6,327 nt of DNA from an uncultured Eubacteriales bacterium (lineage in GTDB: Bacteria; Bacillota_A; Clostridia; Lachnospirales; Cellulosilyticaceae), in NCBI GenBank assembly GCA_900556665.1, contig USPX01000120.1, positions 1-6,327 of the forward strand, given 5' to 3'. The translations under genes were made by a program, and so were the position numbers. Shown piece after piece: positions 1 through 6,270 of the stretch (its first letter is position 1; every line of letters starts with the position of its first letter). A model generated the notes under the pieces. It made no database searches and was not told where the DNA came from. It saw only the letters and a program-made list of their open reading frames with translations.

Positions 1-1
1 C

Positions 2-805
2 TGTATCATTTTGCCACGTATGATGGAAGCTTTTCGTTTAAGAGAGCAGCTAAAAATGCCGAGTCTTGGACAAATGGATGTAGTGGTACATGGTGTAAAA
101 GGTTTTGAAGTATTGAATTTTAGAACTAAAGGTAGACAAGTATATAATCAGCAATGGCATGAAGAGGAAAATGAAAATATTTTTACTGTATACGATTTGT
201 GGAAAAATCAAGGGGGATATTCTATAAGAATGTCTAAAGACTACGCCCGAATTGAATATATTCCTCATTGTGAAGAATATAACCATTATGATTTACAATG
301 GCTAATGTATGCTTTTGAATGTAGATTACTACATTTAGGTGGCATCGTATTTCATGGCGCAGCAATTGAATACAAAGGAGAAGGCATTATATTTTCTGGT
401 GTAAGTGGTGCAGGTAAATCTACACAGGCACATTTATGGCAAACCTATCGTAATGCACTTATTTTAAATGGTGATGCGCCAGCAGTTCGTAATGTTAATG
501 GGATACCTAAAGTTTTTGGGACGCCTTGGTGTGGAAGTTCTGGAGAAGCCATTAATAGAAGTGCGCCACTTAAAGCTATTGTTTTAGTTAAAAAAGGTGA
601 AAAAAACGAAGTAAGAAAGTTAGATGAAAAAGAAGCTGTGTTAGCACTTTTTTCAAATACCTTACATATGAATTTTGATTTTAAACTAATAGATTTTTGC
701 ATGAACTATATTCAGCAATTAGTTAATAATATTGAAGTATATGAGTTAACATGCCGTATAGACGAAGAAGCTGTTAATGTAATGGAAAGTGTTTTATTTA
801 AGTGA
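2..805 (+). CDS. HPr kinase-like P-loop protein (HprK-related), probably 5'-truncated by the window edge
   Basis: Seen: a P-loop GVSGAGKST at residues 130-138 (numbered from the TTG at 11), preceded by LGGIVFHGAAI (about 109-119). A downstream NGD (153-155) fits a Walker B-like acidic position, and TPWCGS (171-176) also follows. This order is typical of small HPr kinase/PEP-carboxykinase-fold proteins found beside PqqD and radical SAM genes. Family knowledge: HprK phosphorylates serine on HPr, and related stand-alone kinases in lasso-peptide and SynChlorMet-type clusters are thought to act on the precursor peptide. Inference: this protein phosphorylates, or acts as an ATP-dependent factor on, the product of the PqqD/radical SAM genes downstream. 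The frame has no stop between the window edge and the TTG at 11, and no Shine-Dalgarno site is visible before TTG 11 or the ATGs at 20 and 23, so the true start is probably outside the window. It is not canonical HprK, whose N-terminal domain is different. The kinase fold call is fairly firm; the substrate is unknown. Confidence 0.8.
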   Translation, partial: CIILPRMMEAFRLREQLKMPSLGQMDVVVHGVKGFEVLNFRTKGRQVYNQQWHEEENENIFTVYDLWKNQGGYSIRMSKDYARIEYIPHCEEYNHYDLQWLMYAFECRLLHLGGIVFHGAAIEYKGEGIIFSGVSGAGKSTQAHLWQTYRNALILNGDAPAVRNVNGIPKVFGTPWCGSSGEAINRSAPLKAIVLVKKGEKNEVRKLDEKEAVLALFSNTLHMNFDFKLIDFCMNYIQQLVNNIEVYELTCRIDEEAVNVMESVLFK

Positions 806-876
806 GTTTAATGAGTATAAAACATTCGTCGTTAAAATATATCAGGAATAAGCTATATAAAAATGAATACATATGA
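802..876 (+). other. Very short ORF (24 codons) overlapping the kinase stop; weak candidate peptide gene
   Basis: A GTG at 802-804 overlaps the kinase stop (TGA 803-805) in a GTGA arrangement, and the frame stays open to a TGA at 874-876. From GTG the peptide is 24 aa; from the in-frame ATG at 811 it is 21 aa. It is basic (several Lys and one Arg), with three Tyr and no Cys. There is no good Shine-Dalgarno site; AGTGAG at 801-806 is the best purine run. A 24-codon ORF between a kinase and a PqqD gene would sit in the right place for a precursor peptide, but an ORF this short is expected by chance, so it is listed only as a candidate. Confidence 0.13.
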
Positions 877-918
877 TTAATAGATATAGAGCATAACAAA
901 TAATTTAAGGAGTCAGGA

Positions 919-1185
919 ATGAAGATAAAGGGAGATTTAGTTTTAAGAGAAATAATGGATGAATACATGATTATTCCTATGGGTGAGAGACTTTTAGAAT
1001 TTAACGGTATTTCTAAGCTTAATGAAAGTGGAGTGCTATTATGGAGAATTTTAGAGAAGGGTGCAACTCATGAAATGTTAGTAGCTGCACTTTTAGAAGA
1101 ATATGATGTGGATAGGGCACAAGCAGAAATTGAAGTTAATAATTTTCTAGAAGCACTTAAGGCCAATCAAATGCTGGAGGAATAA
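919..1185 (+). CDS. PqqD family protein (RiPP recognition element / peptide chaperone)
   Basis: An 88-aa protein matching the PqqD pattern along its whole length. An N-terminal beta-strand part (residues 1-32) is followed by LNESGVLLWRIL (34-45), then a helix-rich part ending in a hydrophobic LEALKANQML segment (78-86). Family knowledge: PqqD folds as a small winged helix that binds the leader of a precursor peptide and delivers it to a radical SAM/SPASM partner. The start is ATG 919, with AAGGAG at 907-912 six bases upstream. The stop is followed after 2 bases by the radical SAM start, so the two are almost certainly co-translated and act together. About 113 bases separate it from the kinase gene, with no terminator in between, which allows a shared transcript. 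The family assignment is confident; the bound peptide is not known. Confidence 0.9.
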   Translation: MKIKGDLVLREIMDEYMIIPMGERLLEFNGISKLNESGVLLWRILEKGATHEMLVAALLEEYDVDRAQAEIEVNNFLEALKANQMLEE

Positions 1186-1187
1186 AA

Positions 1188-2330
1188 ATGAAGCCAGAAA
1201 TAATACAAGATATCGTAAATGATATGGAGACTAATCGTAAATGGAAGCAGTTTCTAGATCGCTTCAATGTAGATGCTAAAGATAAAGGATTTTTTCAAGG
1301 GGCAACATTTGAGCTAACTGCATTTTGTACTTTAAAATGCCCCATGTGCTTTGTGAGAATAGATAAGCAAACAGCAGATGTGTTAGGTGGCAGATTACGT
1401 ACAGCTCAGGAATGGATTGATATGGCGAGACAATTTCGTGATCAAGGTGGTCTTTTTTTACTTTTAACAGGTGGCGAAGCAATGATGCGTCCAGATTTTC
1501 CTGAAATATATGAGGAAATTTCAAAGATGGGTTTACTTGTTTCATTATTTACAAATGGGACTACAGTAGATGATAAAATGTTAGAACTTTTAAGACGTAG
1601 GCCACCAGCTATGATGGGACTTACATTATATGGTGCTTCAGAAGAAACATATCGTAAGTTTAGTGATAGGGATGGAAATTTTCAAAGAGCTTTAGATGGG
1701 CTAGATCGTTTATTAACCATTCCCAACTTAGCACTTGATGTAAGATTTGTAGTATGTAGCGAAAACTATAAAGATACTAAGGCTGTTTGTGAATTAGTGG
1801 CAAAGCGTAATAAGCTTGTTAACTTTGATTATGGTTCATGTGCGCCTGTGCGTGGTGCTTGCGCTAATACAAGAAAATTACGTTTAAATAAAGCGCAAGA
1901 AGCAGAAGTAAATGAGATATTAAGTGAATTTACTGCACCTATTCAAGCTGAATTAGAAAGAAGAAATAATTTAGCTAAGGATAAGAAAGAGAATGTAGAA
2001 GTAGATCTAATGGCTAAAGAAAGTAGTAATATCTACGCGCCAAAGAAAATAGGATTAAATTGCTTAGGTGGGAAAAATAATGTGTATATTGCATGGGATG
2101 GTAGAATGTATCCTTGCGATATGTCAGAATTCCCATATGCTTTTCCTTTTGAACAAGGTTTCAAATCTGCTGCATTTGATATTAGAGAAGGGGTAGACCA
2201 TTTAGTCATGCCTGATAAATGTATGACTTGTGTGAATATAGAAAAGCACTGTGGTTGTATACCTAAGGCGTTAAATGAAATGAGAGATTGCGCAAGACAC
2301 GGAGAAAAGTGTGACTATGTACATATTTAA
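1188..2330 (+). CDS. Radical SAM/SPASM domain protein, probable peptide-modifying enzyme
   Basis: A 380-aa enzyme. The radical SAM core starts at about residue 40, with the cluster motif CTLKCPMC (C47, C51, C54; CX3CX2C) that binds the SAM-cleaving 4Fe-4S cluster. TGGE (94-97) and FTNGT (121-125) are usual SAM-binding strand ends. The C-terminus carries a cysteine-rich SPASM-type auxiliary cluster region: C292, G305 and C310 fit CX9-15GX4C, followed by C345, C348, C355, C357, C368 and C375. Family knowledge: SPASM enzymes with PqqD partners (PqqE, mycofactocin MftC, sactipeptide and ranthipeptide enzymes) form C-C or thioether links or otherwise alter peptides. Inference: this enzyme modifies a peptide presented by the upstream PqqD protein. 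The start is ATG 1188, with GGAGG at 1176-1180 lying inside the end of the PqqD gene. An anaerobic sulfatase maturase is the main alternative, but no sulfatase is nearby and the PqqD partner argues against it. Confidence 0.88.
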   Translation: MKPEIIQDIVNDMETNRKWKQFLDRFNVDAKDKGFFQGATFELTAFCTLKCPMCFVRIDKQTADVLGGRLRTAQEWIDMARQFRDQGGLFLLLTGGEAMMRPDFPEIYEEISKMGLLVSLFTNGTTVDDKMLELLRRRPPAMMGLTLYGASEETYRKFSDRDGNFQRALDGLDRLLTIPNLALDVRFVVCSENYKDTKAVCELVAKRNKLVNFDYGSCAPVRGACANTRKLRLNKAQEAEVNEILSEFTAPIQAELERRNNLAKDKKENVEVDLMAKESSNIYAPKKIGLNCLGGKNNVYIAWDGRMYPCDMSEFPYAFPFEQGFKSAAFDIREGVDHLVMPDKCMTCVNIEKHCGCIPKALNEMRDCARHGEKCDYVHI

Positions 2331-2400
2331 TGACTTTAAGTATTTGCAACATAGAAAATGGGTATAATACGATAAGTTTAATATATAAATAACCCCTTGT

Positions 2401-2429
2401 TTGTCAAGTACTGGAGACTATGGTAGTAT
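2401..2429 (+). promoter_or_regulatory. Sigma-A-type promoter for the PhnA-like gene
   Basis: TTGTCA (2401-2406) and TAGTAT (2424-2429) are separated by 17 bases, with TG at 2421-2422 one base before the -10, giving an extended -10. It lies about 50 bases upstream of the ATG at 2482. A better -10 match, TATAAT, occurs at 2363-2368, but its nearest -35-like box (TTGCAA, 2344-2349) is only 13 bases away. Another TATAAT at 2439-2444 lacks a -35. Confidence 0.55.
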
Positions 2430-2481
2430 ATATAAGCGTATAATATACTTAAAACAACTAGAACGATTGGAGATATAATTA

Positions 2482-2820
2482 ATGGAACATTTACCAAATT
2501 GCCCAAAATGTGGCTCAGAATACACATATGAAGATGGAAGTTTACTTGTTTGTCCAGAATGTGCATATGAATGGGCACCAGGAACAGAAGAAGCAGATGA
2601 AGATGTAAAAGTTTTCAAAGATGCTAACGGAAATATCTTACAAGATGGTGATACTGTAACAGTTATCAAAGACCTTAAAGTAAAAGGTAGTTCATTAGTA
2701 GTAAAAATCGGAACAAAAGTTAAAAACATTCGTTTAGTAGATGGTGACCACGATATCGATTGTAAAATCGATGGAATCGGTGCTATGAAATTAAAATCAG
2801 AGTTTGTTAAAAAACTTTAA
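2482..2820 (+). CDS. phnA: PhnA/YjdM-type zinc-ribbon protein
   Basis: A 112-aa protein, the usual family length. An N-terminal zinc ribbon is formed by CPKC (C7, C10) and CPEC (C24, C27). It is followed by an acidic linker and a C-terminal beta-rich PhnA domain containing [17 protein letters not shown] (about residues 56-72). Family knowledge: the name comes from an early link to alkylphosphonate use in E. coli, where the gene is now called yjdM. The protein is not established as a phosphonate enzyme and its true role is unclear, so the product name should not be read as a function. The start is ATG 2482, with GGAGA at 2469-2473. It has its own promoter upstream and a strong terminator immediately downstream, so it appears monocistronic and separate from the radical SAM genes and from the U32 pair. 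Confidence 0.93.
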   Translation: MEHLPNCPKCGSEYTYEDGSLLVCPECAYEWAPGTEEADEDVKVFKDANGNILQDGDTVTVIKDLKVKGSSLVVKIGTKVKNIRLVDGDHDIDCKIDGIGAMKLKSEFVKKL

Positions 2821-2832
2821 TTAAAATAATTG

Positions 2833-2866
2833 AAAGCTAGATAGCCTTAGACTATCTAGCTTTTTT
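2833..2866 (+). terminator. Intrinsic terminator after the PhnA-like gene
   Basis: A perfect 12-bp stem, AAAGCTAGATAG (2833-2844) with CTATCTAGCTTT (2852-2863), encloses a 7-base loop and ends in a run of six T (2861-2866). It starts 12 bases after the PhnA stop codon and separates that gene from the U32 pair. Confidence 0.93.
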
Positions 2867-2996
2867 GATGTAAATTTAAGGGGAGAGGTCTGAAAGTTTA
2901 AAAACTGTACTGATGTATAGACAGCGTAATGTTAGGAAAATATAAGGTGGATAGAGTGATGATTTATCAATAAAAGAAGGTCAGGAGTAGTAAGAA

Positions 2997-3878
2997 ATGA
3001 GGGAAATAAATTGTTTGAATCTGACGGATATCATTCAGTATTTATACAATAGTAAAATAGAACCTATAGAAGACTTTGGAAACCTTATAGATAAAAGTAA
3101 TGCATTAGCTGGTTTTGAAAAATGTGAGCGTATTTATATAGGGTCTTATTTTTGTGCACAATACTTTTTAAATGTACCGCGTAAGATTATTGAGGAAATA
3201 AATGAGTTTTGTCATAAAGAAAATATACGTATTACATTAGTTATTCCTATTTTTTCAGAAAAGAACTTAGAGAAGGGAAAACAAAAGATACAAGAATGCA
3301 TTCATGAATTAAAAGAAGTATTAGATGAAGTAACAGTTAATGATTATGGCATGTTAGATTATATTACCAGTCATTATAATTTGAAATATAATATAGGCCG
3401 ACTCTTTATGAAGGATTATCGTGACTTAAGATATCCTGAATATTTTAACACCATATTGCATCCTAAAGCTTTTAATAGCTATTTTTATAAAATTATAGAC
3501 AAGTATCGAATTAGTGGTATAGAATTTGACCCAACCCATAAGATTGTTAATTTGGAACCCTATATTCCTAACAAAGCAATAAGCTTAAAGAACCGTCCCC
3601 AAATTGAGATGGGAATGCATAGGCCATATTGTTATGTGACTGTAGGACAAATCTGCGAATTTGGATCTATTCATAAAGATATTGAAAAGAAATTTAGGCC
3701 AAATGAAGTGTGTCAGGGAGAGTGCAATGATAATATTTTTTGTTATGAATTTGGCGATGGACATAAGTGGTTACGTGTAGGAAGGGCTATATATTTTGAT
3801 AATAGGAATTGTGAAGTACAAGGTGTAAGTCAAATACGTAATATTTATTTTCCAGTAGATTTGGTGGTGAAAAAATGA
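2997..3878 (+). CDS. Divergent U32-family-like protein, UbiV-like partner of the next gene
   Basis: A 293-aa protein without signal peptide or membrane segments. IYIGSYFCAQYF (46-57) looks like the first strand of a U32-type barrel. VNDYGMLDYI (114-123) followed by GRLFMKDYRD (134-143) closely resembles the 'VND.G.L ... GRL..K..RDPR' pattern of UbiV/U32 proteins. The C-terminal half is cysteine-rich (C212, C220, C239, C243, C249, C272). The spacing C220-x18-C239-x3-C243 recalls the 4Fe-4S ligands of UbiV, with C43 or C53 as a possible fourth ligand; this is inference. Family knowledge: UbiV and UbiU form a heterodimer needed for oxygen-independent hydroxylation in ubiquinone synthesis. The start is ATG 2997 with AGGAG at 2983-2987. 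The stop overlaps the next gene's ATG by 4 bases, indicating coupled translation and a likely complex. I see no convincing promoter in 2867-2996. Exact function unknown. Confidence 0.72.
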   Translation: MREINCLNLTDIIQYLYNSKIEPIEDFGNLIDKSNALAGFEKCERIYIGSYFCAQYFLNVPRKIIEEINEFCHKENIRITLVIPIFSEKNLEKGKQKIQECIHELKEVLDEVTVNDYGMLDYITSHYNLKYNIGRLFMKDYRDLRYPEYFNTILHPKAFNSYFYKIIDKYRISGIEFDPTHKIVNLEPYIPNKAISLKNRPQIEMGMHRPYCYVTVGQICEFGSIHKDIEKKFRPNEVCQGECNDNIFCYEFGDGHKWLRVGRAIYFDNRNCEVQGVSQIRNIYFPVDLVVKK

Positions 3879-4831
3879 GACCGTTAGTACCTTTAAATAA
3901 TGTAGCCCATGTGGATGACTATATTCGTTGTGGGGCTGGAGAATTTTATATGGGCTTCCATGATCCAGCTTGGAGTGAAGCCTTTGGAGATTTTGCAGAT
4001 ATTAATCGTATGTCTGGATACAAAAATATTTCTAATCCACATACATTAGAAGAAGTTATAGAGATTATTAAACAAATTAAGTCCAAAGGAAAATTGATAT
4101 ATATTACATTTAATTCAAGTATGTATAGTGAACAACAGTATAAGTATATCAAGAGATATATGGAACAGTTAAAGAAAGCTGGTGTAGATGGGGTTATTGT
4201 AGCCTGCATAGAACTTGTAGAGTTAGCGAAAGAAGTAGGGGTACCATCTGTTATTAGTACAATTGCAGGGATTTACAATAGAGATATCGCAAGATTTTAT
4301 GTAGAAAGAGGTGCTAAGCGCATTATTTTACCAAGAGACCTTAGTGTAGAAGAAGTTGAGCAAATCGTAAAAGCTGTGCCTAATGTAGAATATGAAGTAT
4401 TTATGATGCGTAACGGCTGCACCTTCTCAGATGCCAACTGCCTAGGTATGCATCGCTCAGAAATGTGCTCAGTATGTGGCACAGTACTAAATGCATCGCC
4501 AGAAATGCTTATGTTAAAGAATGACTTTAACACCCAAAATGCAGTAGAGTTAAATGATATGTTATATACCAAGTCTTTTCATAAATTTGCATGTGGTCTG
4601 TGCTCTATTTATAGATTTGTAAAGCTAGGTATAACAGCCGGCAAAATAGTGGGTAGATCAGATGAATGGCAAAACATCTGCCGCGACATCGCGTACATGA
4701 GAGACAATATCGAACTAGCCAAACAATGTAGTTCAGAAGAAGAATACCTAGAAAAAATGATTTACCCAGAAGACCGCACCACTATGTGTAAACTAGGCCT
4801 CTCCTGCTACTACCCAGAAATCCGCTACTAA
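3875..4831 (+). CDS. U32-family protein (annotated 'peptidase U32'; likely Fe-S hydroxylation/modification factor)
   Basis: A 318-aa protein. It opens with a barrel strand pattern (CGAGEFYMGF, 19-28) typical of U32 proteins. The Cys-rich central segment is NGCTFSDANC (180-189) with CSVC (198-201). It is followed by CGLC (240-243) and the hallmark GITAGKIVGR (252-261), equivalent to the family's 'G..s.KIEGR' signature. More cysteines lie near the end (C269, C285, C305, C311). Family knowledge: U32 members first called peptidases (RlhA, TrhP, UbiU) act in hydroxylation of rRNA, tRNA or ubiquinone precursors and carry Fe-S clusters. At 318 aa it is near UbiU length (about 330) and lacks the C-terminal extension of the longer TrhP-type proteins. 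The ATG overlaps the stop of the preceding UbiV-like gene (ATGA, 3875-3878), implying a two-subunit complex. The target here is unknown. The last third uses more C-ending codons than the rest of the window. Confidence 0.83.
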   Translation: MRPLVPLNNVAHVDDYIRCGAGEFYMGFHDPAWSEAFGDFADINRMSGYKNISNPHTLEEVIEIIKQIKSKGKLIYITFNSSMYSEQQYKYIKRYMEQLKKAGVDGVIVACIELVELAKEVGVPSVISTIAGIYNRDIARFYVERGAKRIILPRDLSVEEVEQIVKAVPNVEYEVFMMRNGCTFSDANCLGMHRSEMCSVCGTVLNASPEMLMLKNDFNTQNAVELNDMLYTKSFHKFACGLCSIYRFVKLGITAGKIVGRSDEWQNICRDIAYMRDNIELAKQCSSEEEYLEKMIYPEDRTTMCKLGLSCYYPEIRY

Positions 4832-4844
4832 ATACCTAACCCTA

Positions 4845-5070
4845 GTGGTCCAAAGTAGAGCGGTAGTTGTTGCCAGTACTAATCTACCTGTGGAGTAATT
4901 TGATGATAGTTTTAGTGAAGATGAGCAATGTGGTTTTAGGGAAGATGTTTGAGTGAACGGAGTGAACGAGTTTCTGACCGTTACATTGCTTATCGAACTT
5001 AAGCTATCACAAATTACGGAAGGTGTAGTTAGTAATGGCAACAACTACCGCCAGCCACTTTGATGACCAC
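4845..5070. repeat. 226-bp imperfect palindrome (MITE-like or large structured RNA/terminator)
   Basis: The two ends are inverted copies. GTGGTC (4845-4850) pairs with GACCAC (5065-5070), and GCGGTAGTTGTTGCCA (4860-4875) pairs perfectly with 5036-5051. Further paired blocks follow inward: 4877-4882 with 5029-5034, 4895-4902 with 5010-5017, 4904-4909 with 5004-5009, and 4924-4931 with 4983-4990. The apex (4932-4982) contains a tandem GAGTGAACG repeat. There is no plausible gene inside and no clear target-site duplication. It fills most of the 378-base gap after the U32 pair, beginning 13 bases past its stop, so it could also stop transcription. Whether it is mobile, an RNA, or a decayed element cannot be told from one copy. 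Confidence 0.8.
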
Positions 5071-5114
5071 CTTCATTTTATTTAATTAATTTAATATCCA
5101 ATTTAAGGCAAAAT

Positions 5115-5144
5115 ATACCAAATAATTACAAGTAAGGTTATAAT
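5115..5144 (+). promoter_or_regulatory. Probable promoter for the receiver/HD-GYP gene
   Basis: A perfect TATAAT at 5139-5144 lies 65 bases before the ATG at 5210, in AT-rich DNA just beyond the palindrome. The -35 is poor: ATACCA at 5115-5120 (18-base spacer) matches only three of six positions. The rest of 5071-5209 shows nothing else beyond the AAGGAG ribosome site at 5199-5204. Confidence 0.4.
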
Positions 5145-5209
5145 ATAAATAAGGGGAAACGACAATTAGTATCAAGAGGACTGAAATTATTATAGAAAAA
5201 GGAGACTAT

Positions 5210-6232
5210 ATGAAGCATGTTGTGTTAGTAGACAATAATCTGGTTGATTTAAGGTTGGCTGAAACTATGCTTAAAAAGTATTATAAAGTAAGTGCTATGC
5301 TACTAAGTAAGCAGGTTTTAGAAGTATGTAAGAGTCATCAAGTGGACCTTATATTATTAAATGTTAATATGCCAGATATGGACGGATTTAAAATGCTTGA
5401 AGCATTAAAAAAAGAAAAACAAACAAAGGATATCCCAGTTATACTATTTTCAGATTATAATGCCAAGGAAGTAGAAGTTGAAGGATTTGAATGTGGTGCT
5501 GTAGATTTCTTTACAAAGCCTTTTATAAAAGAAAGATTAATACATAGAATAGAAAAGCATCTTCAAGTTTTTGGACATCGCAAGTTCTTAAAAAGAGGAA
5601 AGAGAAATCTAGAAGAAAGTATTATTACAAGCTGTTGTGAACTGATTGAGAGTAGGGATCATGATACCGGTGGACATGTAGGGCGTACAAAGGAATATGT
5701 AAGGCTTATTGCAAAGCAACTTCAACGTTCAAGTAAATATGCTGATGAATTAGATAATAGATACATTGAAAGGTTAGTGCATAGTGCACCGCTTCATGAT
5801 ATTGGAAAGATAGGGATTAGAGATAGAGTTTTATTAAAGCCGGGACGTTTAACCGAAAGAGAGTATGAACAGATGAAGAAACATACTTTAATAGGTGAAG
5901 CTTTAATTAATACAATTATAGAAAAAACAGCACCAGAGGATTCATTAGATCTTGCAAAGGAAATAGCTATCAGCCATCACGAGCGTTTCGATGGGGAAGG
6001 CTATCCTTGGAGATTAGCTGGAGAGGAAATTCCACTTAGTGGTCGCATCGTTTCGGTAGCAGATGTATACGATGCATTAATTTCAGATCGTATTTATCGT
6101 AAAGCAATGTCCCATGAAGAAGCTTGTAAATTTATTTTAGGCGGTAAAGGAAACCAATTTGATCCAGAAGTTATAGAAGCGTTTATGGCTATAAAAGATG
6201 AAATTTATGCAGTCGCACATGGGTCTAAATAA
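5210..6232 (+). CDS. Receiver/HD-GYP protein, predicted cyclic-di-GMP phosphodiesterase with a degenerate receiver
   Basis: A 340-aa cytoplasmic two-domain protein. Residues 1-118 form a CheY-like receiver: D8 and K103 (FFTKPF) are kept and S81 fills the Thr/Ser switch position. The phospho-acceptor site reads LLNVNMPDMDG, with N51 where Asp is expected, and the second acid of the usual DD pair is N9. Residues about 135-330 form an HD-GYP domain with HDIGK (196-200), H225, HHE (256-258), DGEGYP (261-266) and VADVYDAL (283-290), so the metal-binding and signature residues look intact. Family knowledge: HD-GYP enzymes hydrolyse cyclic-di-GMP, sometimes cGAMP, to control motility, biofilm or development. 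Inference: output is not controlled by normal aspartyl phosphorylation and may instead depend on protein partners. The start is ATG 5210, with AAGGAG at 5199-5204. It has its own probable promoter and no cognate histidine kinase in view. Confidence 0.93.
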   Translation: MKHVVLVDNNLVDLRLAETMLKKYYKVSAMLLSKQVLEVCKSHQVDLILLNVNMPDMDGFKMLEALKKEKQTKDIPVILFSDYNAKEVEVEGFECGAVDFFTKPFIKERLIHRIEKHLQVFGHRKFLKRGKRNLEESIITSCCELIESRDHDTGGHVGRTKEYVRLIAKQLQRSSKYADELDNRYIERLVHSAPLHDIGKIGIRDRVLLKPGRLTEREYEQMKKHTLIGEALINTIIEKTAPEDSLDLAKEIAISHHERFDGEGYPWRLAGEEIPLSGRIVSVADVYDALISDRIYRKAMSHEEACKFILGGKGNQFDPEVIEAFMAIKDEIYAVAHGSK

Positions 6233-6261
6233 TTTGTAAATTATTTGCAAGAGATGAGATT

Positions 6262-6270
6262 TGATATAAT
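6262..6270 (+). promoter_or_regulatory. Extended -10 promoter element for a gene beyond the right edge
   Basis: TGATATAAT is a perfect TGn-TATAAT extended -10, 30 bases after the HD-GYP stop codon. A TTGCAA at 6245-6250 is a reasonable -35 sequence, but the 14-base spacer is short; an extended -10 can work without one. No gene start is seen in the remaining 57 bases. Confidence 0.4.

Noticed and set aside
445..702. Minus-strand ORF opposite the HprK-like gene, and similar ones at 50-286, 1276-1545, 3946-4209 and 4297-4572
   Set aside because: All lie entirely within confidently recognised genes on the other strand and look like shadow frames.
2344..2368. TTGCAA/TATAAT promoter upstream of the PhnA-like gene
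   Set aside because: The spacer is only 13 bases and there is no TGn extension, so the 2401-2429 promoter is preferred, although this -10 may contribute.
2418..2729. 103-codon minus-strand ORF over the promoter and coding part of the PhnA-like gene
   Set aside because: It lies opposite a clear zinc-ribbon gene, has low-complexity Ser/Thr/Phe-rich content typical of antisense reading, and has no ribosome site or family resemblance.
3875..4831. Reading the U32 protein as a collagenase-type protease
   Set aside because: The peptidase label is historical. Studied relatives such as UbiU, TrhP and RlhA act in hydroxylation, and the clustered cysteines favour an Fe-S protein.
4793..5044. 83-codon minus-strand ORF covering the palindrome
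   Set aside because: The frame runs through both arms of an inverted repeat and into the U32 gene end. The product is Ser/Thr-rich with no recognisable motif, so it is better explained by the repeat.
6227..6246. Inverted repeat AAATAATTT/AAATTATTT at the HD-GYP stop codon as a terminator
   Set aside because: The stem is entirely A-T with a 2-base loop, overlaps the stop codon and has no following T-run, so it would be too unstable.
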